Origin: Humibacter sp. RRB41
GTDB lineage: Bacteria; Actinomycetota; Actinomycetes; Actinomycetales; Microbacteriaceae
Reading direction: 5' to 3'
Assembly: GCF_022761015.1 (NCBI RefSeq)
Contig: NZ_JAKWJQ010000001.1
Span: 62,001 to 126,000, forward strand
Length of the DNA: 64,000 nucleotides
Below the pieces are notes generated by a model. That model ran no database searches and was not told the DNA's origin. It saw only the letters and a list, made by a program, of their open reading frames with translations. Both the position numbers and the translations under genes were made by a program. Of this stretch, positions 24,924 to 33,303 are shown piece after piece. Positions within the stretch are counted from its first letter, which is position 1, and the number at the start of each line of letters is the position of its first letter.

Positions 24924-25901
24924 ATGTCCACCAGCCACAACACCCGTCAGCATGACGGACAGGTGCGCCTTCTCACGAAGGTGGCGCGCATGTACCACGA
25001 GCGCGGCGTACGCCAGGCCGACATCGCCCAGTCGCTGAACATCTCGCAGGCGAAGGTCTCGCGCCTCCTGAAGCGCGCGGCCAACCTCGGCATCGTGCGT
25101 ACGATCGTCACCGTTGCGCCCGGCGTGTACTCGGAGCTCGAGGAGTCGCTCGAAGAGCGCTACGGCCTCGCCGAGGCCGTCGTGGTCGACTGCGATCCCG
25201 ATGCAGACGACGCAGAACGCATCGGCGCGATCGGCGCGGGGGCCGCCGCCTACCTCGAGGCGACACTCAGCGGTGCCGACCGCATCGGCGTCTCATCGTG
25301 GAGCCAGACCCTGCTGGCGATGACCGAACGCATGCGGCCGTTCACCACCCGCGGCGCGACCGAGGTCGTGCAGCTGCTGGGCGGCATCGGCTCGCCCGAC
25401 GTGCAGAGCCACTCGCACCGGCTGCTCGGCGACCTCGCGCGCATCCTCGGTGCTGATGCGGTCTACGTGCAGGCACCCGGCATCGTCGCCGGCCCCGAGA
25501 TCCGCGACAGCCTGCTCTCCGACCCGTCGATGCAAGAGGTCTCACGGCACTGGCGCGAGCTCACCATGGCCGTCATGGGCATCGGCAGCATCGAGCCGTC
25601 GGACATCCTGGCCGTGAGTGGCAACGCGTTCTCCACGTCCGATCGGCAGCAGCTCATCTCCGACGGCGCGGTCGGCGACATCTGCCACCGCATCTTCCGC
25701 GCAGACGGCTCGGGAGTCGCCGGCCCCGTCGACGATCGCATCATCGCCATCCCGGTGGACGATCTGCGACGCGTGCCCCGCCGAGTCGGGATCGCCGGAG
25801 GCCAACGCAAGCACGAGGCGATCCAGGGCGCGCTGGCCGGCAATTGGGTGAACACCCTGGTCACCGACCTGCAGACGGCAGAGGCTCTCGCCGAGGCCTG
25901 A
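24924..25901 (+). CDS. SorC family sugar-binding transcriptional regulator
   Basis: Predicted 325-residue regulator. An HTH at about residues 25-60 (RGVRQADIAQSLNISQAKVSR) is followed by the SorC effector domain (IGAGAAAYLEATLSGADRIG; GDICHRIFRADG; RRVGIAGGQRKHEAIQGAL). Effectors are usually phosphorylated sugars. GGAG at 24915-24918 supports the ATG at 24924 over the earlier one at 24900. It is probably co-transcribed with GH78. It is a good candidate for the factor that binds the AATTC-type sites in the island. Confidence 0.9.
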   Translation: MSTSHNTRQHDGQVRLLTKVARMYHERGVRQADIAQSLNISQAKVSRLLKRAANLGIVRTIVTVAPGVYSELEESLEERYGLAEAVVVDCDPDADDAERIGAIGAGAAAYLEATLSGADRIGVSSWSQTLLAMTERMRPFTTRGATEVVQLLGGIGSPDVQSHSHRLLGDLARILGADAVYVQAPGIVAGPEIRDSLLSDPSMQEVSRHWRELTMAVMGIGSIEPSDILAVSGNAFSTSDRQQLISDGAVGDICHRIFRADGSGVAGPVDDRIIAIPVDDLRRVPRRVGIAGGQRKHEAIQGALAGNWVNTLVTDLQTAEALAEA

Positions 25902-25931
25902 GCTCGCGCACGTGCAGACCGCCCACGACGC

Positions 25932-26582
25932 TCAGAGAGCGGCGACGGTCTCCTGCAGGCGCTGGATGCCCGGCACCAGGCTGGTCAGCACAGGAACCCT
26001 CACGTCGGCCGCCGCGGCGGCACTGGCCATGGATGCCTGAGCGAGCACGATCACGTCGGCATCGGCCGCCACTCGCTCGATCGCCGCTGCGACGAGCCGA
26101 TCGTGGGTGGGACGATCGCCATGCGACACCGCCTCGAAGGCTCCCTCGACCACCTCGCTGCTGATCACAGGATCGGCATTCGCGAGCGCGGCGCGCTCCT
26201 CGATCAGCCGGATCGTCGGTGCACAGGTCGTCGGCAATGTCGCGAGTACGGCGATCCGATGACCCTCGGCTACCGCCTGGTCGGCCATCGCCTCGTCGAT
26301 GCGCAGCACCGGGATGCCCAGCTCCCGCGAGACGGGCGCCGCGAGCTCCGAGATCGACGAGCAGGTCAGCATGACGACATCCGCGCCCGCGGTCTCGGCC
26401 GCACTCACCAGAGCTGCGACCCTCGTCGGCACCGTGGACGCCGTGCTCTCGTTGCCGAGGTCGGCGACGATGCGGTCGTCGAGGTAGTTGATGGCCGTCA
26501 CGTCGGGCAGATACTCCCGTGCGAGGTCCATCACCGGCTGGATGACGACGGCTCCGGTGTGCAAGAAGGCAACTCTCGTCAC
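25932..26582 (-). CDS. Aspartate/glutamate/hydantoin racemase-family protein
   Basis: Predicted 216-residue protein of the Asp/Glu racemase superfamily. VVMLTCSSISELAAPV holds the first catalytic Cys; the second position reads VIVLAQASMASAAAA, where Cys is replaced by Ala, as in some subgroups. TTCAPTIRLIEE has another Cys. Start is GTG 26582, 5 bases after the permease stop, so it belongs to the transporter operon. A racemase for amino acids is odd there; an isomerase or decarboxylase acting on a sugar-derived acid is possible but unproven. Confidence 0.75.
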   Translation of the reverse strand: MTRVAFLHTGAVVIQPVMDLAREYLPDVTAINYLDDRIVADLGNESTASTVPTRVAALVSAAETAGADVVMLTCSSISELAAPVSRELGIPVLRIDEAMADQAVAEGHRIAVLATLPTTCAPTIRLIEERAALANADPVISSEVVEGAFEAVSHGDRPTHDRLVAAAIERVAADADVIVLAQASMASAAAAADVRVPVLTSLVPGIQRLQETVAAL

Positions 26583-26587
26583 AATCC

Positions 26588-27496
26588 CTATCCCTTCAGC
26601 GAGCCGGCCGCGAGGCCGGACATGATCCTCTTGTTGAGGAAGATGAACACGATGAGCAACGCGACGATGTTGATGCTCACTGCGGCGAACAACGGCCCGT
26701 ACTGCGTGGATCCATACTGGTCGTTCAAGCTGAGAAGACCGACCTGGATCGTAGCCAACGACGGGTCTGTCGTGAACGTGAGCGCAACCAGCAGGTCGTT
26801 CCAGATGCTGAAGAACTCCACGAGGGCCACGGTCAGGATGGCATTCCGCATCAGCGGAATGCCGATGTTGAAGAACGACCGCAGCGGACCCGAGCCGTCC
26901 ATCGTCGCCGCCTCGAACACCTCGCGGGGCACCGACCGGAAGTAGGCGGCCATCAAGAAGGTCGTCAGCGGAAGACCGTCCACCGTGTAGGTGATGATCA
27001 TCGGCCAAAGGCTGTCGGTGATCCCGATCTTGAAGTAGAAGGTGAACAGCGGAACGAGGATCATCTGGCCGGGCACCATGATCCCGCCGAGGATCAGCAG
27101 CAGAACGGGGTTGCGTCCTCGCCAGACCATCACCTCGAGCGCATAGCCCGCTGCGACGCCCAGGATCAAGATGAGCATCACCGACGGGACGGTCACCAGA
27201 ATGCTGTTGCGATAGTTCACCGCGACATTGCCGGTCGTCAGCGCCTGAATGTAGTTGTTGAAGTCCCAGTACTGCGGCAGGCTCCAGGTGGGGTTCGAGA
27301 GGAACTCGGTCTGGGTCTTGAACGAGCCCATGACCATCCAGAACTGCGGGTACAGCACCACGATCAGCAGAACCGCGATCAGGATCCAGACCGGAATGCG
27401 GCGAAGGATGCGGCCGGCTCGACGTGAGCGCACCGCGGATGCCGTCGCGCGGCGGGCCGCGAATCCGGTCTCGGGAATCGTCTTCGACGTCGTCAT
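26588..27496 (-). CDS. Carbohydrate ABC transporter permease (MalG type)
   Basis: Predicted 302-residue permease with six transmembrane helices (first: IPVWILIAVLLIVVLYPQFW). The EAA loop is REVFEAATMDGSGPLRSFFNIGIPLM. It forms a heterodimer with the upstream permease for import of a sugar or oligosaccharide. The start codon lies 1 base after the stop of the first permease gene. No ATPase gene is present in the island; such CUT1 systems often share one MsmK-type ATPase encoded elsewhere. Confidence 0.93.
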   Translation of the reverse strand: MTTSKTIPETGFAARRATASAVRSRRAGRILRRIPVWILIAVLLIVVLYPQFWMVMGSFKTQTEFLSNPTWSLPQYWDFNNYIQALTTGNVAVNYRNSILVTVPSVMLILILGVAAGYALEVMVWRGRNPVLLLILGGIMVPGQMILVPLFTFYFKIGITDSLWPMIITYTVDGLPLTTFLMAAYFRSVPREVFEAATMDGSGPLRSFFNIGIPLMRNAILTVALVEFFSIWNDLLVALTFTTDPSLATIQVGLLSLNDQYGSTQYGPLFAAVSINIVALLIVFIFLNKRIMSGLAAGSLKG

Positions 27497-27497
27497 C

Positions 27498-28379
27498 TCA
27501 GCTCTCGGCCTTCCTGCTCGATGAACGGAAGATCGCGAGCGTGAAGAGCAGACACAGAATGGTCAGCATCAACGCGATCGTGCTGGCGTAGCCGTAGTCC
27601 GAGTAGTTGAACGCCGTTTGATACATGTACAGGGTGAGCGGTGTCGTCGATGTTCCAGGGCCGCCGTTGTTCAGCGCGAGGAGGCTGTCGAAGACCTTCA
27701 GCGTTGAGTTGAAGCTGAAGATGATCGAGCTGATGAGGATCGGCAGCGACAGCGGCACGATGATGTGCCGAATGAGCTTGACACCGTTGGCGCCGTCGAG
27801 CCGCGCCGACTCGATCACCTCCTCGGGAATGTCGAGCAGGCCGGTGTACAGCAGCACGGCGTAGAAGCCCATCGAGCTCCAATACGTCATGAGAAGCGCA
27901 ACGGTCATGGTGCCGACGTTGGAGGCGAGGAACTCCACGCTCTTGCCGCCGAAGAAGTTGATGATGTCGTTGATCGGCCCCTGATTCTGGCCGACCGACA
28001 CGAGGTTGCGGAACAGCAGAGCGACAGCGACGGTGGGCAGCACCATCGGGAAGAACACCGCGGTGCGCACGAACGCCGAGCCCTTGCGCAAGACGAAGAC
28101 GTAGAGCAGCGCGAGCAGATAGCCCAGGATGATCTGCCCGCCGGTGGCGAGGATGGCGAAGATGATGCTCACCCACAGCGACTGGATGGCGATCGGGTCG
28201 GTGAAGAACTTGCCGAAGTTGGCGAAGCCCACGAACGAGAATCCGCTCAGCGTGTTGCCCTCGAAGAACGAGAGCCCGAGCGACCACATCACGGGAACGA
28301 TCTTCAGAAGCACGTAGATGATGAGCGTTGGCGCAAGAAGAATGATGATCGTCTTGCGATCGCCGAACACACGTTTCAT
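27498..28379 (-). CDS. Carbohydrate ABC transporter permease (MalF type)
   Basis: Predicted 293-residue permease with six helices (first: TIIILLAPTLIIYVLLKIVP) and an EAA loop at PEEVIESARLDGANGVKLIRH. A GTCAGGAGGA ribosome site precedes the ATG at 28379; the frame runs further upstream but without a start. It is the second gene of the binding protein-permease-permease-racemase operon. Confidence 0.93.
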   Translation of the reverse strand: MKRVFGDRKTIIILLAPTLIIYVLLKIVPVMWSLGLSFFEGNTLSGFSFVGFANFGKFFTDPIAIQSLWVSIIFAILATGGQIILGYLLALLYVFVLRKGSAFVRTAVFFPMVLPTVAVALLFRNLVSVGQNQGPINDIINFFGGKSVEFLASNVGTMTVALLMTYWSSMGFYAVLLYTGLLDIPEEVIESARLDGANGVKLIRHIIVPLSLPILISSIIFSFNSTLKVFDSLLALNNGGPGTSTTPLTLYMYQTAFNYSDYGYASTIALMLTILCLLFTLAIFRSSSRKAES

Positions 28380-28465
28380 GGAAGTCCTCCTGACACCAAC
28401 CGGCTCGGATCTTCGCCTTTCGGAGGAGACCCGAGCCAGTGGATGCCCTGTCTTGCGATTTCTCG

Positions 28466-29791
28466 TTACTTGTTGGCGTCGATGCTGGCCTGCAGCTGCG
28501 ACATGTAGGTCTGAGCCGACATCTGCCCCGTGGTGAGGAGCGACACGTTCGACTGGGCCAGCGCTGTGGACTTGGCGTCCATCAGAGCCTCGAACCACAG
28601 CACGGTCTCCTTGATGTCGGCGACCTTCGTCTGGACCATCTTCGTGGGTGCAGGCACATCGGAGACGGCCTTGTTGATCTTGAAGCCCGACACGACGCCG
28701 TTCTCCTTCAGCGCCACCGAGCCGTAGTTGTTCGCGATGCACTTCAGCCAGTCGCTCACCTTGGGACCGTAGTCCTTCGGGTTCATCGCCATCGCCGCAC
28801 CGGCGTTCGCCGGCCACTGGTCGATGCTGCCGTTGCCGCCCGAAACGCCAGGGAACGGCATCAGGCCGACATTGTCGGAGCCGATGACATCCTGCGTCTT
28901 GTCGTTGATGTTGCTCAGCAGCCAGGAGCCGTTGTACATCATCGCGGACTTGCCGGTGAGGAAGTCGTTCGTGGCCGTTGCCGCATCGGTCGACACGAAC
29001 CCTTGCCCGAAGTAGCCGTCTTCGGCCATCTTCTGAATCTCGGTGGCGGCCTTGACGTACTTGGCGTCGGTGAGCTTCGCCTTGCCGTCTTGGATGTCCT
29101 TCATCGCATCGGGGCCGACGCTCCTGAAGATGTAGTCGCCGATGAGGCGGGTGACGGGCCAGGCATCCTTGCCGTCGGTGGCGAACGGCGTATAGCCGGC
29201 GTCCTTGATCTTGGCGGCGTCGGCCATCAGCTCATCGAACGTGGTCGGCTCAGACAGGCCGAGCTTGTCGAAGATCTTCTTGTTGAACCAGATGCCCTCG
29301 ATGTTGTACTGATACGGGAGCGACACCATCTGGCCGTACACCGAGTTCACCGTCGAGGCCGCGGCGGGAAGGATGTCGTCCCACACGCCGAGCTTCTTGA
29401 GTTGCTTCTCATAGTCGAGCACCAGGTTGTTCTTGCCGAGGTCTCCCGTCGGAGTGACCATCGCGGTGCCTGCGATGAAGTGCGCCGGAAGCGCGTTCTG
29501 GCTGGCGAGCAGCGTGACCTTCTGCACGACATCTGCCTGGGCGACCGTCTGGCTCTTCAGCGGCAGCGCCTTGTTCTCGGCCGAGCATGCGCCCGACGCG
29601 AGCGACTTGAGCTCGGTGGCGAGTGTGGGGTTCTCGTTGGCCGTCAGAACGGTGAAGCTCGACGGGTCCTTGCCTGTCGCGGTGCTGCCGGATGACCCGG
29701 CGCCTCCGCTGGAACAGGCAGCCAACGCGACGGCCGTCACAGCGGCCATTGACACCGCCACAAGAGTGCGGCGGGTTCGGCGGGTGATCAT
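28466..29791 (-). CDS. Carbohydrate ABC transporter substrate-binding lipoprotein
   Basis: Predicted 441-residue extracytoplasmic binding protein (family 1, CUT1). A lipoprotein signal ends in VALAAC at about residue 26, followed by a Gly/Ser linker. Features such as QYNIEGIWFNKKIFDKLGL and KSAMMYNGSWLL are typical of oligosaccharide-binding members. The ribosome site is AAGGAGGACG. It is first in the transporter operon and has a strong promoter at 29845-29873. The bound sugar is probably an oligosaccharide, because the glycosidases around it have no signal peptides. Confidence 0.94.
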   Translation of the reverse strand: MITRRTRRTLVAVSMAAVTAVALAACSSGGAGSSGSTATGKDPSSFTVLTANENPTLATELKSLASGACSAENKALPLKSQTVAQADVVQKVTLLASQNALPAHFIAGTAMVTPTGDLGKNNLVLDYEKQLKKLGVWDDILPAAASTVNSVYGQMVSLPYQYNIEGIWFNKKIFDKLGLSEPTTFDELMADAAKIKDAGYTPFATDGKDAWPVTRLIGDYIFRSVGPDAMKDIQDGKAKLTDAKYVKAATEIQKMAEDGYFGQGFVSTDAATATNDFLTGKSAMMYNGSWLLSNINDKTQDVIGSDNVGLMPFPGVSGGNGSIDQWPANAGAAMAMNPKDYGPKVSDWLKCIANNYGSVALKENGVVSGFKINKAVSDVPAPTKMVQTKVADIKETVLWFEALMDAKSTALAQSNVSLLTTGQMSAQTYMSQLQASIDANK

Positions 29792-29844
29792 AGCGTCCTC
29801 CTTGACGACGTGGATTGCGGGGGCATGCGGAACCTACGGGAGTG

Positions 29845-29873
29845 AGACTAGGCGTCGATTTCAAGTGTGTCAA
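29845..29873 (-). promoter_or_regulatory. sigma70-type promoter of the ABC transporter operon
   Basis: On the minus strand a perfect TTGACA (29868-29873) and TAGTCT (29845-29850) are separated by exactly 17 bases. The AATTC-type elements begin 14 bases upstream of the -35 box. Confidence 0.75.
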
Positions 29874-29886
29874 CAATCAGCAGTGA

Positions 29887-29960
29887 AATTCTATGCACTC
29901 TTAAGCGGTTTGAGGCACTCCAATCTGCAAATTCATGCAGGGTTGCGAATTCTTGCACTC
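29887..29960. promoter_or_regulatory. three copies of an AATTC-centred element
   Basis: AATTCTATGCACTC (29887-29900), TGCAAATTCATGCA (29926-29939) and TGCGAATTCTTGCA (29944-29957) share the consensus TGCRAATTCWTGCA; the last two start 18 bases apart. They lie between the divergent transporter and GH127 promoters, and the last one overlaps the GH127 -35 box. Similar sequence occurs before GH78/SDR (22241-22253). They are probably regulator-binding sites. Confidence 0.6.
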
Positions 29961-29971
29961 GCTTCTAGCCT
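29943..29971 (+). promoter_or_regulatory. promoter of the GH127-RLP-oiaK operon
   Basis: TTGCGA (29943-29948) and TAGCCT (29966-29971) are 17 bases apart. The third AATTC-type element lies over the -35 box and the spacer, which suggests repression when the factor is bound. Confidence 0.65.
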
Positions 29972-30055
29972 GAGTGCACCAGCCACGATTCGTGCCGCTC
30001 GCACTGCTCGGGCAGCGCGGCTGGAGGAAGATTGCGGCACACTCGAGAGGAACAC

Positions 30056-32041
30056 ATGTCGACGACGACCCCGCTCCCCACAGGGCTGCTTCGTCCCCTT
30101 CATGCCGAGCAAGTTCGGTGGGGCCGCGGATTCTGGCAGGAAGTACAGCAACGCACCTTCGAGGTCACGGTGCCTCAGATGTGGCGTTCCCTCAGCAATC
30201 CAGAGGTGAGCCCGGGGCTGCAGAACTTCAAGATCGCCGCCGGACGTGAATCAGGCGAGCACGTCGGACCGCCGTTCATGGACGGCGACTTCTACAAGTG
30301 GCTCGAGGCAGCCATCGCCGAGCTCGAGGTCGAGCCGCAGGAGTGGCTGGCCGACACGGTCGAAGAGGTCGCACAGCTCATCGCCTCCGTGCAACGCGAA
30401 GATGGCTATCTGCACACCCCGACGCTCATCTCAGCTCGAGCGAACGGTGGCGTCGTCGAGTTGTCGGACCGCTTCGCGTTCGAGACGTACAACCTCGGCC
30501 ATCTCATCACGGCGGGCGTGCGGCACTACGAGGTGACTGGGAGCACGACGCTCCTGAATGCGGCGCGCAAGGCGGCCGGCTATCTAGAAGACCTCGCGAC
30601 GAACAAGCCGGTCGAGCTCGCGAGAAGCGCCATCTGCCCCTCGCACTACATGGCGGTGATCGAGCTCTATCGGGTGACCGCCGACGAGCGGTACCTGCGT
30701 CTCGCCGAGGCGTTCGTTCGTGTTCGCGATGACTTCGACGGCGGAGACGACAACCAGGACCGCCTGCCGGTTCGTGAGCAGAGTGTCGTCGCAGGCCACG
30801 CCGTGCGCGCCAACTACCTCTACGCCGGGCTCGCCGATCTCGTTGCGGAGAACGGCGACGACGGGCTGCGAACCGTGCTCGAAGGGCTCTGGGACGACGT
30901 CGCCGACACGAAGCTCTACATCACCGGCGGATGCGGTGCACTCTACGACGGCGCATCGCCCGACGGCGACCCGTGGCAGTGGGAGATCAGCAAGGTGCAC
31001 CAGTCCTATGGGCGCGCATACCAGCTGCCGAACACCACGGCACACAGCGAGTCGTGCGCGAACATCGGAATGATCCTGTGGAGCGAACGGATGCTCGCGC
31101 TCACCGGCGACGCCAAGTACGCGGACGCCATCGAGACCATCGCCTACAACTCCTTGCTCGCGGGCATCGGCCTCGGCGGCAACGACTACTTCTACACGAA
31201 CCCGCTGCGTCAGGTTCGTGACCTTCCCTACCCGTTGCGACGACCGGGCGACACAGCGCTCGACCCGGTCCCGGCGCCACCGCCCTCCGACGAACGGCTC
31301 AGGCAGAGCTACCTGAGCTGCTTCTGCTGTCCGCCCAACACGGCGCGCACGCTGGCGCGATTCCACGAGCGGGCGGCATCCGTCACTGATGACGAGCTCT
31401 ACGTTCATCTCTACGGCGGCAGCGACATCCGCGTCTCGCACGGAGATCGAACTCTCGCCTTGCGGGAGGACACGCAGTACCCGTGGGGCGAAGATGTGCG
31501 ATTCACGGTCGAGGAGGCGACGGACGGCGGGATTCCCGTTCGGCTGCGCATTCCCGGGTGGTCGCGCGGCGCATCCCTTCTCGTCAACGGCGAGCCGGCG
31601 GAGGTCTCCGCGCCGGGCAGCTACGTGAAGATCGATCGCGAGTGGCGGGCAGGCGACACGATCGTTCTGAGCATCCCGATGCCCTCGAGGGTCATCCGCG
31701 CGAACCGGCTCGCAGAAGAGGTGACCAACCAGGTCGCCGTGCAGCGCGGACCTGTGGTGTTCTGCCTGGAAAGCACCGATCTTCCCGCCGGCATGCCGCT
31801 GGAGCGGATCGCGCTGCGACGCGGCACGGAGCTCCAGGCCGAAGACGGCGAGGTGGCGGGGCACCGCATGCAGGTGATCCCGGTCAGCCTCAGCGTTCTT
31901 CCGCGCGGCGGCACAGATTCGCTGTATGAAGATCTCTCCGACGACGAGCTCGAGGTGGTCGAGACGCGCCTGATCCCCTACTACGCCTGGGGAAACAGGG
32001 GCCAGTCCGAGATGTCCGTGTGGCTCCCGGTCGTGTGGTGA
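30056..32041 (+). CDS. GH127 glycoside hydrolase (beta-L-arabinofuranosidase family)
   Basis: Predicted 661-residue cytoplasmic hydrolase with an (alpha/alpha)6 barrel and C-terminal beta domains. The zinc-thiolate active site of GH127 is complete: Glu332 and Cys334 in HSESCANIG, then Cys424-Cys425 in SCFCCPPN, one of which is the nucleophile. Known members cleave beta-L-arabinofuranosides, and one Bacteroides member acts on aceric acid in rhamnogalacturonan II. The ATG at 30056 has GAGAGG nearby; a TTG at 30032 with GGAGGAAGA is a possible earlier start. First gene of the operon with the RuBisCO-like protein and oiaK. Confidence 0.9.
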   Translation: MSTTTPLPTGLLRPLHAEQVRWGRGFWQEVQQRTFEVTVPQMWRSLSNPEVSPGLQNFKIAAGRESGEHVGPPFMDGDFYKWLEAAIAELEVEPQEWLADTVEEVAQLIASVQREDGYLHTPTLISARANGGVVELSDRFAFETYNLGHLITAGVRHYEVTGSTTLLNAARKAAGYLEDLATNKPVELARSAICPSHYMAVIELYRVTADERYLRLAEAFVRVRDDFDGGDDNQDRLPVREQSVVAGHAVRANYLYAGLADLVAENGDDGLRTVLEGLWDDVADTKLYITGGCGALYDGASPDGDPWQWEISKVHQSYGRAYQLPNTTAHSESCANIGMILWSERMLALTGDAKYADAIETIAYNSLLAGIGLGGNDYFYTNPLRQVRDLPYPLRRPGDTALDPVPAPPPSDERLRQSYLSCFCCPPNTARTLARFHERAASVTDDELYVHLYGGSDIRVSHGDRTLALREDTQYPWGEDVRFTVEEATDGGIPVRLRIPGWSRGASLLVNGEPAEVSAPGSYVKIDREWRAGDTIVLSIPMPSRVIRANRLAEEVTNQVAVQRGPVVFCLESTDLPAGMPLERIALRRGTELQAEDGEVAGHRMQVIPVSLSVLPRGGTDSLYEDLSDDELEVVETRLIPYYAWGNRGQSEMSVWLPVVW

Positions 32042-32046
32042 TCGCG

Positions 32047-33303
32047 ATGAGCACCGGATTCGTCATCGCGACATACATCATCGAGACCTCGCTCCCGCTC
32101 CGCAGGGCGGCCGAAATCCTCGCTGGAGAGCAGTCGACAGGCACCTTCGTTCGCGTCGCGCGCGAGTCCGACGACGTGCGAGCCCGCTTCGCGGCGCGGA
32201 TCGACTCGCTCCACGAGCTTCCGCTCACCGGCGCGTCGCCCCTCCCCGGCACCGTCGGGGACCCGACGAGGCGACGCAGGGCACTACTCAAGCTGCGCTT
32301 CCCGCTCGACAACTTCGGGCCATCCGTGCCCAACCTGCTCGCCGCTGTCGCCGGCAACCTGTTCGAGGTCAAGGAGCTCGCCGCGGTGAAGCTCATCGAC
32401 CTCGACCTTCCTTCGGAGTTCGCCGAGCGCTATGCGGGTCCGCAGTTCGGAGTCGAGGGCACGAGACGCCTGATGAGCCGGCCATCCGGCGTTCTGCTCG
32501 GAACGATCATCAAGCCCAGCATCGGCCTCTCACCGGAGGAGATCGCGGAGGTCGTCGCCGAGCTCGCAGCGGCGGGCATCGACTTCATCAAAGACGATGA
32601 GCTGCAGGGCAACGGAAGGGGTGCACCGCTCGCCGAGCGCGTGAAGGCCGTGATGCCGGTGCTCGAGCGCCACGCGGACCGCACCGGTGTGAAGCCGATG
32701 TACGCGTTCAACATCACCGACGACATCGACCGGCTCGAGGCCAACCACGACCTCGTCGTGAACGCAGGCGGCACGTGCGTCATGGCGTGCGTCAACTTGA
32801 TCGGCTTGGCCGGCCTCGACTACCTGCGCAGGCGCTCGTCGGTGCCGATCCACGGACACCGCGCCATGTTCGGCGCCATCAGCCGCTCCGAGCAACTCGG
32901 GATAGGGTTCCGTGCGTGGCAGAAGCTCGTGCGCCTCTGCGGCGCCGATCACCTGCACACGAACGGGATCAGCAACAAGTTCTACGAGACGGACGACCAA
33001 GTGCTCGACTCCATCGCCGCGGTGCGTGAGCCGCTGCTCGGCCTGACCTCCACCGTTCCGGTGCTCTCGTCTGGGCAGTGGGCGGGTCTCGCCCACGCGA
33101 CGCTGGATGCCGTCGGCTCCACCGACCTGCTGGTGCTCGCCGGCGGCGGCATCCACGGGCATCCGGATGGCGTGGCCGCGGGGGTGGCCAGCATGCGGGA
33201 TGCCTGGGACTCGGCTGTACGCGGCGAAGACGCGCTCACCGCCCTGGAGAACTCCGAGTCGCTGCGACGCGCGGCCGAACTGTTCGGACCGGTGCGTGTC
33301 TGA
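32047..33303 (+). CDS. RuBisCO-like protein, probable 3-oxo-isoapionate-4-phosphate processing enzyme
   Basis: Predicted 418-residue form IV RuBisCO-like protein. The metal site is kept (FIKDDE, Lys182-Asp184-Glu185, with Lys the carbamylation position), as are HGHRAMFGA, GADHLHTNG and LAGGGIHGH. In the GTIIKPS loop Lys156 is kept but the second catalytic lysine is Ser158, so true CO2 fixation is not expected. Paired with a DUF1537 kinase, it corresponds to OiaT (transcarboxylase/hydrolase giving glycolate and 3-phosphoglycerate) or OiaX (decarboxylase giving L-erythrulose 1-phosphate). A GTG at 32038 overlapping the GH127 stop is an alternative start. Confidence 0.85.
   Translation: MSTGFVIATYIIETSLPLRRAAEILAGEQSTGTFVRVARESDDVRARFAARIDSLHELPLTGASPLPGTVGDPTRRRRALLKLRFPLDNFGPSVPNLLAAVAGNLFEVKELAAVKLIDLDLPSEFAERYAGPQFGVEGTRRLMSRPSGVLLGTIIKPSIGLSPEEIAEVVAELAAAGIDFIKDDELQGNGRGAPLAERVKAVMPVLERHADRTGVKPMYAFNITDDIDRLEANHDLVVNAGGTCVMACVNLIGLAGLDYLRRRSSVPIHGHRAMFGAISRSEQLGIGFRAWQKLVRLCGADHLHTNGISNKFYETDDQVLDSIAAVREPLLGLTSTVPVLSSGQWAGLAHATLDAVGSTDLLVLAGGGIHGHPDGVAAGVASMRDAWDSAVRGEDALTALENSESLRRAAELFGPVRV

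Noticed and set aside
32047-33303. RuBisCO-like gene as evidence of CO2 fixation
   Set aside because: The second active-site lysine is Ser158, no small subunit or phosphoribulokinase is present, and the kinase neighbour points to sugar-acid catabolism.
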